Under the pieces are notes generated by a model. It saw only the letters and a program-made list of their open reading frames with translations, did not search any database and was not told the origin of the DNA. The position numbers and the translations under genes are program-made. 46,228 bases of DNA from Stentor coeruleus (Eukaryota > Ciliophora > Heterotrichea > Heterotrichida > Stentoridae): positions 1 through 46,228 of the forward strand of contig MPUH01000555.1 of NCBI GenBank assembly GCA_001970955.1, written 5' to 3'. Below, in pieces: positions 10,155 through 19,366 of this stretch (positions within the stretch are counted from its first letter, which is position 1; each line of letters opens with the position of its first letter).

Positions 10155-11369
10155 TTAGCTTTTCGAAGAAAGTTTCCCAGAATGTCCTCTATTAAAAGCA
10201 ATAATCTTCGAAGTAAGGTTTTGGCCAGGTGCATACATATCTAAAACACTTAGCACATCTCTTGTAATAACAGATTCTCCGTTTTTTTTTACCATACCAA
10301 CAACTTTTTGAGTATCTTTTTTACTAGCTCTCATCGAATCTTGGCTTGTATAAATCCTTGATGGATTTCTTTCAGTAGCTAAACTTAAATAAGTGCAACA
10401 ACTTGACACACTTTTGGCTTTCTTTTTTTTTGGCTCAAGATTACTTTTTTCCTTAAGCGCATCTGAATAGCTAATCTGCGCAACAAGTTTTTGTCTTTCA
10501 AGTTCTTTAACATTCCTACTTTTTTCTGCAATTTCTAATTCAATTGAATGAAGTTCTTCTCTATAATACTTATTAGCAATTGCTGTTGGGATTTTTTGAG
10601 GGTTTTTCTTTTTATAATCAACTTCAGCCTGGGTCATTTCAATACTGATTTTCAAGTTCCGTTTGGATTTTTCGTTATCTTTAAGCAACTCTTCTAGTTT
10701 CTTTATTTTGTTAAAAATTTCTGTCAAAGCTGGATTCTCAATAGTTGTCGGCGTTTTTAGCTGCTCGATCATTTTTTTCAAAACATTGACACTTGTAATT
10801 TTTTCATTAACCAACCTTTCTTGTTTTTCAATTTTTTCGATTTTCTCGTTTAGTGGTGTTTCCTTAACTAAAGCTTTAGTGATTTTACTATAAGTGTTTG
10901 TAAGTATCTGTCTTTCTTTAATGAGTTTTTTCAATTGGCATTTCAAATCAATATTGTTTCTTTTAGCTTCATTGAATTTTGATACTAAAATATACAAGCT
11001 TCCATTTATTTGTCTTGCATTGTCTTCTAGGTATTCACATTCTTGGCTTATTTTCCTCCTTTCACGATTGATTTTCTGTGAGGTTTCTATAACTCGAGCT
11101 TGTAAGGTTATAAGTTCCTCAACAAGCACTGGGGTTTTAGTCCTTTCACTATACTTTTCGTGTGGAGACTTCATTAAAGGAGTTATGCAGTGGGATTGCA
11201 TAGATTCTAATGTATCAGTTAATTTTTCCTTTTCTGCTTCGAGAATTTTTAGTTTTTGTTGGTAGTTTTGGACTGCTAAACATCGATTCAGACGGTCGAT
11301 TTCGTTTTTCATCGATGCTAGTGCAGATTTGTATATATGCAAAAGGTTGTTTTCTGATTCTTCAGACAT
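10155..11369 (-). CDS. Coiled-coil protein of unknown function
   Basis: This 404-aa protein is mostly Lys/Glu-rich coiled coil (about residues 10-320) with few helix breakers. A short break near residues 65-80 holds HEKYSERTKTPVLVEELITL. After about 320 it becomes basic and Ser-rich (KKKKAKSVSSCC), which suggests a flexible or regulatory tail. I recognise no catalytic or binding domain. Filament, centriolar or cytoskeletal scaffolding is possible from composition alone. No intron is needed, and the start is the first ATG. Confidence 0.6.
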   Translation of the reverse strand: MSEESENNLLHIYKSALASMKNEIDRLNRCLAVQNYQQKLKILEAEKEKLTDTLESMQSHCITPLMKSPHEKYSERTKTPVLVEELITLQARVIETSQKINRERRKISQECEYLEDNARQINGSLYILVSKFNEAKRNNIDLKCQLKKLIKERQILTNTYSKITKALVKETPLNEKIEKIEKQERLVNEKITSVNVLKKMIEQLKTPTTIENPALTEIFNKIKKLEELLKDNEKSKRNLKISIEMTQAEVDYKKKNPQKIPTAIANKYYREELHSIELEIAEKSRNVKELERQKLVAQISYSDALKEKSNLEPKKKKAKSVSSCCTYLSLATERNPSRIYTSQDSMRASKKDTQKVVGMVKKNGESVITRDVLSVLDMYAPGQNLTSKIIAFNRGHSGKLSSKS

Positions 11370-11650
11370 ATTATATCATGGTTTAGCCATAGAGCATTAA
11401 CTGTTGAATAAGTGGTATTTAGGTTTTTTTGGAATTTTTATTATTTAAGTGATTTGATATGAAAGATAGTGTGTTAGTTTATGAAGATAATGAAATTTAA
11501 AAGTGCATTCACTTTTGACCTTTGAGACAGATAATTGATGTTTAATAAATTGATTCCTAATTGTCAAATATTCTCAATCGCCTTTGGTTAAATTGAATAA
11601 TGAGAGATAGTGATTACTTGGTATCTTTTATTGTTAAATCATTGTATTAT

Positions 11651-11691
11651 TAGTATTAGTATTAGTTAGGAATTATCGCTTGACTATTGTC
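11651..11691 (-). mobile_element. Micro-retroposon copy 2 (41 bp) with perfect 15-bp target duplication
   Basis: The copy is flanked by an exact 15-bp direct repeat, AAATCATTGTATTAT, at 11636-11650 and 11692-11706. Read on the minus strand it starts at GACAATAGTC, lacking the first ~8 bases of copy 1, and ends in two ACTAAT units. This exact flanking repeat is the clearest insertion footprint in the window. Confidence 0.85.
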
Positions 11692-12020
11692 AAATCATTG
11701 TATTATATGATTTTCTATAAATTTTTTATACAACTTTTTAGAATTTCCACAATCTCAATTAGCTTTTTTTTTGTTATCTATCTAATTTAATCTTTGGCTA
11801 GCAGAGAATCTATTTAATTCTAGCATTTTAAAATCTCCTTATTTTTTCAATAACTTTCATGATATTTAGTTAAAATCTTTTGATTTAAACATTAATAAAA
11901 TATTCACGTGTAGTCGTAGTAAATAATAAAATATTAAATTTAAGAGTTTAGAAAAATAAGTTTTTCTTCTATTAGTACTAATAATTAAATTTGCATTAGT
12001 ACCACAATACGAATAAGATG

Positions 12021-12158
12021 AAAATTATTAAGAATAAAGAAGACTATAAGAATAGAAAATTATTAAGAATAAAGAAGACTATAATATAAGAATAGACTTG
12101 AAAATTATTAAGAATAAAGAAGACTATAATATAAGAATAGACTTGAAAATTAATATTG
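12021..12158. repeat. 45-bp minisatellite, about three copies
   Basis: Copies lie at 12021-12055 (35 bp, internally shortened), 12056-12100 and 12101-12145 (both 45 bp and identical), followed by a partial fourth. Each unit starts AAAATTATTAAGAATAAAGA. Open frames across it encode only repeated hydrophobic residues and are not genes. Confidence 0.95.
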
Positions 12159-12641
12159 ATTTCATTCGAATAAATTGCAATGATATGCAAATAAGATAAT
12201 ACACAATTAGTTTTAAAAAACACATACAAATTTATAAACTATAATTGCCGATTTTGATTTAAATGTAGATTTTTCAAGAATCCAAAATATTAAACTTATA
12301 AAAAAAAATACCAATGTGTCTTTAAATCATTTCTTATGGATTTATTTATCACAAATAGTAAATAAAAAATGCTCTAAATTCATACAGCACTAAAACTCAT
12401 CATAATATATCAATTTTAAGCCTTTTTTCTCTTCCCATCCATCTCAAATCATAAAAACCCCCACACAATTTTACTATTTTTTAACTACAATTCATACAAC
12501 ACCTACCAAATCTTCCTACACAAAACACTTACCATATCCTAAGCAATCTCTTATTTTTAAACCCATCATCATTCCAAATTTCCAAATTACAAAGACCATT
12601 GTGCATCACAAAATTATCTACCACAACTTTTCCAAATAAAA

Positions 12642-13481
12642 ATGCTAAGAATTCTCAGTCGTACTATAGTAGCTGCCCCTTCAACTGCATCCGAAGAGGC
12701 CACAAGGAAGTTTTGGAATTCAATGAGTGAGTTTTACACTAAACACCACTTGCAAATCTCCAACAAAAACTACCAAGCCATGGCCCCATTCTTATCATTA
12801 AGCACAGCATCCTCGATTCTAGATGCAGGATGTGGGATAGGCAACGGTTATCCTATCTTTACTAAACATGCAGGAAAAGCTTTAAAAGTCTCAATGATTG
12901 ACATAAGCGACGAAAATGTTTCTAAAACAAAAGCCACATATGGAGACAAAGTTGACATTAGAAGAGGTAATGCTGAATCTTTGCCTTTCAAACCTAATCA
13001 TTTTGATGCTTATGTTGCTAATGGATTATTAGAAATTGCAGATAATCCTGATTGGGTTATTGCTGAAGCATTTAGGACGCTAAAATCTGGAGGTCATGCA
13101 GCTTTTTCTCTTTATGGCAGGATGGGGATTTGCAATGTTTTAAGGATTTATAAGAGAATAGCGAACTCTTTAAGACTTGAAAGAGGGACTTTTTCAGCCA
13201 AATTCGAACTTTCAGAACCAGAAAAAGTTAAAGCCATGGTTAAAAATGCTGGATTCGGTCAGTGTTTATCTTTTTATGAACAGTATCATTATCCACAATT
13301 GACTGTTGATGAGCTTGTAAGTACCTTTTTAGATAATCCTTTATTGCAAGAAGAAGCTAAAACTCTTGGAAAGACAAAACAACTTGAAAGTGTGATTCGT
13401 GAAGAACTTTTCAATATAATTGAAGTTAAAGAAGAACCTCTTATTTTTGAGTCACTAGTAATAGTTGCTGCTAAGCCTTAG
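12642..13481 (+). CDS. Class I SAM-dependent methyltransferase (UbiE/type 11-like)
   Basis: This 279-aa protein carries the class I methyltransferase fold: motif I ILDAGCGIGNGY (about 59-70), an acidic residue after strand 2 (MIDISDENV), motif III RGNAESLPF (about 107-115), and HFDAYVANGLLEI with LKSGGHAAFSL as motifs IV-VI. The AESLPF signature is typical of methyltransferase type 11 / UbiE relatives that act on small molecules or lipids. The N-terminus MLRILSRTIVAAPS lacks acidic residues and contains Arg, so a mitochondrial presequence is possible. The substrate is not deducible. The gene converges with the RNase T2 gene; the stops are 19 bp apart. Confidence 0.82.
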   Translation: MLRILSRTIVAAPSTASEEATRKFWNSMSEFYTKHHLQISNKNYQAMAPFLSLSTASSILDAGCGIGNGYPIFTKHAGKALKVSMIDISDENVSKTKATYGDKVDIRRGNAESLPFKPNHFDAYVANGLLEIADNPDWVIAEAFRTLKSGGHAAFSLYGRMGICNVLRIYKRIANSLRLERGTFSAKFELSEPEKVKAMVKNAGFGQCLSFYEQYHYPQLTVDELVSTFLDNPLLQEEAKTLGKTKQLESVIREELFNIIEVKEEPLIFESLVIVAAKP

Positions 13482-13500
13482 TAATTAGAAGTTTACTTTA

Positions 13501-14100
13501 TTAACTAGCTAAAGGAATAAGAAAACCAGTACCACAACTACCTTGGGTACCTTTACATGAAATCCAGTTCATGTTCAAGTCGTAGCATATTTGTAAGGTT
13601 GATAAAAGATAATCGTTTGATACTCTTGCGCATGTTATGAGAACTGTTTTTGAAAAACTACCTACGAATTGAGATGTGGTGTATGTTTTGGTGTTACTTG
13701 GGACAATACCAAAAATTGATAAAGTCTTAAGAAGATTCCTCGAAATGTAAAGATTCACAGTGGTATTGAAATAAGTGTTACAAGTTACTGCTGGAGAAAC
13801 ACAAGTTCCATGTTTGGACCACTCATGCTCCCAAAATGTTTGAGAAGCACCATTGTAAGAGAGCCAATATTGATCTAAAAGAGCTTCTGTTTGGGAAGTA
13901 ATACTAAAAGTTTCGTTAGCACAGAACTGAGGGTATGTCCCATTCCAATTATTAGGCCATAAGCCGTGAATATTAAAGTCAGTTGAAAGGTAACCCGGTA
14001 TACAATTATTAAGTTTGCACATTGTCGGCTTCCATTCAACCATAAGAGCATTGTAATCGTATGCGAAAACAACTGCAAGGATAAAGAAAATTCTCACCAT
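13501..14100 (-). CDS. Secreted or lysosomal RNase T2
   Basis: This 199-aa protein starts with a signal peptide (MVRIFFILAVVFA) and carries both catalytic boxes of the RNase T2 family: CAS I as FNIHGLWPN (H45) and CAS II as FWEHEWSKHGTC (E93, H97). Several cysteines fit the family's disulfides. RNase T2 enzymes cleave single-stranded RNA through 2',3'-cyclic phosphate products and work in food vacuoles, lysosomes or outside the cell. For a phagotroph a digestive role is likely (inference). The length is normal, about 200 aa. The start is the first ATG, which places the signal peptide correctly. Confidence 0.93.
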   Translation of the reverse strand: MVRIFFILAVVFAYDYNALMVEWKPTMCKLNNCIPGYLSTDFNIHGLWPNNWNGTYPQFCANETFSITSQTEALLDQYWLSYNGASQTFWEHEWSKHGTCVSPAVTCNTYFNTTVNLYISRNLLKTLSIFGIVPSNTKTYTTSQFVGSFSKTVLITCARVSNDYLLSTLQICYDLNMNWISCKGTQGSCGTGFLIPLAS

Positions 14101-14376
14101 TTATTATTAGTCACCAAGAACTTATATGAAGATTATTTGAAAATATAAATTTAGGAGTGAGGAAATATAATATAAAAAGGGATTTTCATTTTCGTCCTAG
14201 CGTTAAGATTAAATATCATTTTAGGGAAATTATAAATCAAAATCGAAATACCAAGACTAAAATGAAAATAATGAGTTGAGATGAAATAAGATAAGATTTA
14301 TGCTAATACAAAGCCTGCAAATTTATTTCATTAACATAATTTTCAATAAGCATCATCTATTTATCCTAGACAATAA

Positions 14377-15615
14377 TTAGTTTCTTATTAGAATTTTTTC
14401 TACCTTATCATAATCTGAAAATTCTTTGCATAATGCGAACCTGACAAAATTAGTTCCAAAATGACTGTTACTTTCACTAAAAAACACTGAGCATGGTATC
14501 GCTGTAATTTTATGTTCAACAGTCAACCATCTGCAAAAAGCAAAATCTAATGTGGCTCCTTCTCTATATTGTTTAGGGATAAAATCTCCATCATTCATAA
14601 TTTTCCCTACTAAGAAAAAACCTCCTTCTGCTAGTAGTGGTTGAACTTTAATAACATTACTATTGTATAGAATATGCTTCATTCTTTCCCTTTTATCCTC
14701 ATATTGCTTGCAAATCCATTCATAGTAATTAGAATATCCTTCAAACTCTTGATCTGCTATACGTAAAGAACGTGCAACCGCACCTTGACAAACTGTATTT
14801 GAACAAAAAGATGACCAGAGTTTAGAAACAACCATGTTCTTAATCATATCAGGTCCACCAACAGCCCAACCCGTTTTCCATCCAGTGACTGAGAAAAGTT
14901 TTCCAGCACTACTCAAAGTTAAAGATCTTTCCCACAAATTGCCAACATCAGCAAGACTCATATGCACTCTCTTATCAAAAATAACATGTTCATAAACTTC
15001 ATCTGCTATTATTCCAACATTTGGCCACTTTTCTAAAATTCTACCGATTTTCTCAAGTTCTTCTTTAGTATAAACTTTGCCTATTGGGTTATTTGGAGTA
15101 TTAAACAAAAAAAGCTTAGTTTTTGTCGTGAAAGCAGCTTCAAGTTTATCGAAATCAATAGTCCATGAAGAAACATCATCATTAGGAGGTACTAAAGATA
15201 CTCTAATAGGGATTCCTCCAGATATGCAAATCTGTGGAATATATATATCAAAAGATGGGTCCACTACTATAACTTCGTCTCCTGGGTTTAAAATTGACAT
15301 TGTTGCATTTAATAAAGCTTCACTTGCCCCATAGCACACGGCAACTTCAGTCATTGGATCGATTTTTCTATTGTGCTTGGCCCCATATACTCTTGCTATT
15401 TCTTCTACAAGCATTGGAACACCTGCTGGTCGGCAATATTGGTTTTCATTACTGTTGGCAGCTTCAGCCAAGGCATTTTTTACGAACTGAGGGCATTGGA
15501 AATTTGGAAACCCTTGTCCAAGATTGATTGCTTGATGCTTTATGGCCAGTGGGGTAAATTCTGTCCATACTGTATATTGGAAGTTATTAAGGCTATTCGA
15601 TATTTTCTTCCACAT
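14377..15615 (-). CDS. Class I aminotransferase, kynurenine aminotransferase type
   Basis: This PLP-dependent fold type I enzyme (about 412 aa from the chosen start) resembles kynurenine-oxoglutarate transaminase / cysteine-S-conjugate beta-lyase. Markers are INLGQGFPNF (substrate end), the NNPIGKVY block, ADEVYEHVIFD with the PLP-binding Asp/Tyr, the Schiff-base Lys in SSAGKLFSVTGWKTGWAVG, and FVRFALC near the end for the carboxylate-binding Arg. It would transaminate aromatic or sulfur amino acids with 2-oxo acids. The frame opens at 15663, but its first 16 residues (MILVILLKIHCLIINN) look like translated leader, so I prefer the ATG at 15615 (MWKKIS). The longer start cannot be excluded. 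Confidence 0.88.
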   Translation of the reverse strand: MWKKISNSLNNFQYTVWTEFTPLAIKHQAINLGQGFPNFQCPQFVKNALAEAANSNENQYCRPAGVPMLVEEIARVYGAKHNRKIDPMTEVAVCYGASEALLNATMSILNPGDEVIVVDPSFDIYIPQICISGGIPIRVSLVPPNDDVSSWTIDFDKLEAAFTTKTKLFLFNTPNNPIGKVYTKEELEKIGRILEKWPNVGIIADEVYEHVIFDKRVHMSLADVGNLWERSLTLSSAGKLFSVTGWKTGWAVGGPDMIKNMVVSKLWSSFCSNTVCQGAVARSLRIADQEFEGYSNYYEWICKQYEDKRERMKHILYNSNVIKVQPLLAEGGFFLVGKIMNDGDFIPKQYREGATLDFAFCRWLTVEHKITAIPCSVFFSESNSHFGTNFVRFALCKEFSDYDKVEKILIRN

Positions 15616-16067
15616 GTTATTAATTATTAAACAATGGATTTTCAATAATATAACTAATATCATTAATAAATGAAAGGTTGTTGTTTGTGTAAGGTTAGTT
15701 AAATGATTGTATAGTTTGCTATATTTTCTTTAATTATGAAAGAAATTAATGCGATTTATATAATGAATTCTTTGACAGTAAAATATAAAACTAGGCAAAT
15801 AAAAGCATAATTAATTCTTAGCATCAACTATCTTATAATCAATACATTCCTCAACTGAAACACTAATCATCCCAATCACCAATTTTCCCCTTAAAATTCT
15901 TACAAATCAAATCTTTTAATTATTTCTTAAACTTTAACAACAAATAAATTCTAAACCTCAAAGTAATTACACTAACTATAATCTACAAACTTACACCTAA
16001 GCATAAAAATCAATAACAAGAAAAACAAATAAGAAATGCTTATAAATGTAACAAATATTATTATTAC
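15616..16067. other. Promoter region between divergent genes
   Basis: This ~450-bp AT-rich gap separates the divergently transcribed aminotransferase and UFD1-like genes. The side before the UFD1-like ATG is G-poor. I see no further gene, repeat or recognisable motif. Confidence 0.35.
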
Positions 16068-17078
16068 ATGAATGATATGACGCAGAATGATAAACTGACG
16101 TTTGCAATAACCCAAGTTCTTCCGATTTTCATGAGTAAAAACTATCGAGCTAGCATGGAGTATTCAGATAAGCTCATACTCCCCGGTATTGTCCTTCTTA
16201 CAATAAGAAAAGCTCATTTACCATTACCGCCTGTCTTTTCCCTAAAATACCTTCGCGAAGACTCTCCACCGATTATATGTGGAGCCTTAGAATTCAGTGC
16301 CCCAGAGTCGACTATATACGCACCTTCATGGATGATGAAAAAGCTTGGAAAAAAAAGAACAATCCACGGAGCGGAGGCTGTTTTAGAACTTCTGAGACCA
16401 AAAAGGAAAAATTCTTTAATTTTTCCTCAGGCAACTAGAGTTGAAATCTACTACGACACACCTTTGAACTCAGATGCTTGTAAAAAAGCTCTACTCAGAT
16501 ACACTATTATTAATAAAGGAGAAACTTTACCATTACAATTAGACAGTAAAGTTTTTAGAGTTACTGTTATAAGTTTATTGCCAAAGAATAAATGCATTGT
16601 TTGGAAAAAAGATCTGCAAGTTATTGTTTTGGGAGGGTCTTCAAAAAATGCTTCTGTTGAAAGGGATTTTTTAAATACAATCCCGTTAATTGAATCGATT
16701 AATGTTTCTCCGAAAACTCGATGTAGGCAGAGAAGTAGACATCAAAGCCCTATTGCTATGAATTCAACTTGTACTTATATGAATAAAACTTGCTCTTGTG
16801 ATGAGTATATAAATATGTATAACACGGATTTATTACCTTGGGATAAAGAAGATCAGTTTAGGCAGGAATCGAATTTTCTTCCTGAAATTGGTATTGGAAC
16901 TGATAGTATTCAGAAAAATATAGAAAAAGACACAAAACCATTGACGGGTTTAGGATTCCCATACTTGAAGTCTTCGGGGAAAAGGATGATTACAACTGCT
17001 ATTTTTATTGATGGGAAAAAAAATGATACGGGAAGGAAATTTTCAAGTAAGTTCAAAACTAATAGTGTGTCGTATTAA
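16068..17078 (+). CDS. UFD1: UFD1-domain protein
   Basis: The first ~190 of 336 residues match the UFD1 double-psi/beta-barrel domain. DKLILPGIVLLTIRKAHLPL corresponds to the 'GGKI-MPPSALDQL' strand region of UFD1, ICGALEFSAPESTIYAPSWM to its '[20 protein letters not shown]' region, followed by the MMKKLG helix. The second half (ALLRYTIINKGETLPLQL, DSKVFRVTVI) fits the ubiquitin-binding barrel. UFD1 with NPL4 recruits the Cdc48/p97 ATPase to ubiquitinated proteins, notably in ERAD. The tail (about 200-336) is Ser/Lys/Cys-rich and unlike the UFD1 p97-binding tail as far as I can see, so this may be a divergent paralogue. No intron is needed. Confidence 0.72.
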   Translation: MNDMTQNDKLTFAITQVLPIFMSKNYRASMEYSDKLILPGIVLLTIRKAHLPLPPVFSLKYLREDSPPIICGALEFSAPESTIYAPSWMMKKLGKKRTIHGAEAVLELLRPKRKNSLIFPQATRVEIYYDTPLNSDACKKALLRYTIINKGETLPLQLDSKVFRVTVISLLPKNKCIVWKKDLQVIVLGGSSKNASVERDFLNTIPLIESINVSPKTRCRQRSRHQSPIAMNSTCTYMNKTCSCDEYINMYNTDLLPWDKEDQFRQESNFLPEIGIGTDSIQKNIEKDTKPLTGLGFPYLKSSGKRMITTAIFIDGKKNDTGRKFSSKFKTNSVSY

Positions 17079-17240
17079 TTCTTGTCAATTATATAGTTTG
17101 ATAATTATTATTTGTATGATTTTAAAAGATAGAATTATTTTTATGTTAGATAACTAAAGGTATAGGTTTTAATATTGAAATAAGTTTATTAATTAAAAAT
17201 ATTTGCTGAGGTAATAGTAGATATTTAGATAAAGATAATA

Positions 17241-17241
17241 N
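17241..17241. other. Single undetermined base
   Basis: One N with no duplicated flanks that I can see, unlike the Ns at 19825, 23015 and 32580. It lies 7 bp before the left direct repeat of micro-retroposon copy 3, in the ~410-bp gap between the UFD1-like and cyclic-nucleotide genes. Confidence 0.9.
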
Positions 17242-17259
17242 TTATTTTAATTATCATAT

Positions 17260-17303
17260 TAGTATTAGTTAGGAATTATCGCTTGACTATTGTCCAGCCC
17301 TTG
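17260..17303 (-). mobile_element. Micro-retroposon copy 3 (44 bp) with 12-bp target duplication
   Basis: The copy is flanked by an exact 12-bp direct repeat, TAATTATCATAT, at 17248-17259 and 17304-17315. On the minus strand it starts at the same CAAGGGCTGG as copy 1 but ends after one ACTAAT-type unit fewer. It lies upstream of the cyclic-nucleotide-binding gene. Confidence 0.85.
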
Positions 17304-17488
17304 TAATTATCATATAAAATTTTGAGAGGATTAAAGAAGCACTTCTTATATGGGAGATAAAAATTCTAAAATACCTCAGCATATAATCATAACCTCTTTT
17401 CTGCCATTTCTAATCCTACATATCTCCAAAATTCTCATTTCTTTAATTTCCCATATAACCTCATCTACCATAATAATCAAAAAAAAAA

Positions 17489-18883
17489 ATGTTAGACCCT
17501 CTTACAGCAAATACCCTAATAACAATATGCAACAAAAGGCCAACTGAGCGTCAATCTCACGAAATAGCTCTTCTAGCTGACGTAACTCGTCACTGTAAAG
17601 TTTTTAAAGCCTTAATCGAATCTTCAGGAGCATCATCTCACAACCAATGCTGCAAATATCTCAAATATGAATTCTGCCCATATGGTCAATACTTATTCAA
17701 ATATGGTGAAAAAGGAACTAAGTTTTATATAATCATAGTAGGATCAGTAGGTATCGAAGTACCAAAAAAAGGTCTAGATGGGGAAGAAATTTTTGTGGAG
17801 GTTACTACTCTTAATAGTGGATCCTCATTTGGTGAGCTAGCTTTAGAGAGTTCTAAACCAAGAGCAGCTTCGATTAAATGCAAAAGTGACTCACATTTCA
17901 TGTATTTAGAAAAACATGATTATGTTGGATTGATGTCAAAAATTGTTCAAGAAAAAAGAGACTCACTTGTTGACTTCCTTCAGTCTCTACCTTTGTTTAT
18001 GAATTGTACAAAAGGAGCTTTAACAAAATTAACTTATGTTTTTAGAGAAAGGTATTACAATAAAGGGCAGTTTGTGTATAATGAAGGAGATTCAGCAGAA
18101 GATATGTTTATTATTTACAAAGGAGAATTTGAGTTTTATAAGATTATTAAAAAAGCTAAGTCTAAGAAGAATACTGGAATCAAACTTAAAGATAAGCTGA
18201 AAAAAAGCAAAATTGCTAATTATGGAGTTGGAGAAGTATTTGGAGAAGAGGATTCGTTGAGAGGTATTAATAGGATGAGTACTTGTAAATGTATACAAAA
18301 TGGGTCGATTGCATTATGTATTTCAAAAAATGTAAGAGAAACTTAGGATTTTAATAAGCAAATCTATCAAGAAGTTGTATTAGAATATATAAATAAAAGA
18401 ATTGCAGAAAAACATACCCAGATGAACTCACGGACAAAAATGCTGAATTATATTGAAAATAATGCAACAAATAGGCCTAAAATCATTAGGAAAAAAACTT
18501 TGCTTTGTCTTGATCTTGAAAGAGAGTCTCAGCAAGCTTGTGTTATTTATAGATCGGTATCATCTATGAATACTAGTAAATCTCCAACTCCAGGGCTTCT
18601 TTCTAATAGATTAACATCAACTTCTATTTATGCTCCAAGTTTAGAAGCTTCTAGACCAAGACTTGATATTATTTTTAAAACTATAGATAAGAAAAAAGAC
18701 TCAAGGATAATGGCCAGGAAAAACTCACTTCCGGAGCTGGGAAATCTTATAAAAAAAACACCGTTAAAATCAAATAAATTTATCCCCACATCTTTAAATG
18801 AAAAAGCTTTTCGGCATTCAAGGGGTATATCGATTATGAGCATGAATAGCTTTCATATTTATCAGAGTTTGAGAAGAAAGTAA
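17489..18883 (+). CDS. Cyclic-nucleotide-binding-domain protein (one 15-nt intron)
   Basis: Exons 17489-18331 and 18347-18883 join to give 459 aa. The first cNMP-binding domain spans roughly residues 60-155: a beta-roll with LFKYGEKGTKFYIIIVGSVG and a phosphate-binding cassette FGELALESSKPRAAS, where the Glu and Arg that hold the cyclic nucleotide are present (PRAA favours cAMP). The second, about 165-285, starts YNKGQFVYNEGDSAEDMFII; its cassette FGEEDSLRGINRMS lacks the PRAA core and may not bind. A Ser/Lys-rich tail follows. No kinase or channel domain is visible, so it may be a regulatory or scaffold subunit. Without splicing, the frame stops at the TAG that ends the intron, after ISKN. 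Confidence 0.85.
18332..18346 (+). other. 15-nt intron (GTAAGAGAAACTTAG)
   Basis: Removing these 15 bases joins ISKN to DFNKQIYQEV and on to the second open segment in the same frame. It lies between codons (phase 0). Its final TAG is in frame, so an unspliced mRNA would stop prematurely. Confidence 0.88.
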
Positions 18884-18954
18884 TGTAAATTGTTATTGGA
18901 TAATTTTTTTGTTTAAAAATATTAGGAAAAGCTTGTAAATTATTAATTGAATGT

Positions 18955-19105
18955 AATTATTAATGAAGTTGATATTTATTATTGTAATGATGCTAGTGTT
19001 TTTTTGAGTGAAGTAAGAGCTTTTTTGTATTAATTATTAATTAAGTTGATATTTATTATTGTAATGATGCTAGTGTTTTTTGAGTGAAGTAAGAGCTTTT
19101 ATGTT
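18955..19105. repeat. 76-bp tandem duplication
   Basis: Two copies (about 18955-19030 and 19031-19105) differ at only a few positions, mainly in T-run length. They lie just downstream of the cyclic-nucleotide-binding gene. The remaining ~260 bp up to the kelch gene hold no visible gene. Confidence 0.9.
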
Positions 19106-19366
19106 TTGATATGAATTACTTGATTTTTAGTGATTTATCACATAGTTAGAATGATATTAAGAAATGCTAGTCGTATATATAATCATATTGAAACTCTGCA
19201 AGAATTTTTATTTTATAAGTAAACTTGTGATATTAAATTTTTACAAAGCTCTAGCTTAAACTGCATTAGTTCATTTTTATGCTTATAAGCGATAGTTAGT
19301 TTTAACTACAAGTCTTTATTTCTTGAATTCAATATGCGATTTATAAAACCTTTGCACCGCATATAA

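Larger units (their letters stand above)
11370..12641. other. Intergenic region between divergent genes
   Basis: This 1.27-kb AT-rich gap separates the divergently transcribed coiled-coil and methyltransferase genes, so both promoters should lie in it. It holds micro-retroposon copy 2 and a 45-bp minisatellite, listed separately. I see no coding gene or tRNA. The last ~200 bp before the methyltransferase ATG are pyrimidine/A-rich with very little G, a pattern also seen before other ATGs in this window. Confidence 0.4.

Noticed and set aside
12044-12229. 61-codon minus-strand frame with a repeated hydrophobic motif
   Set aside because: It is the translated 45-bp minisatellite.
17350-17547. 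65-codon frame before the cyclic-nucleotide gene
   Set aside because: It overlaps the true start at 17489 in another frame and reads as translated leader sequence.
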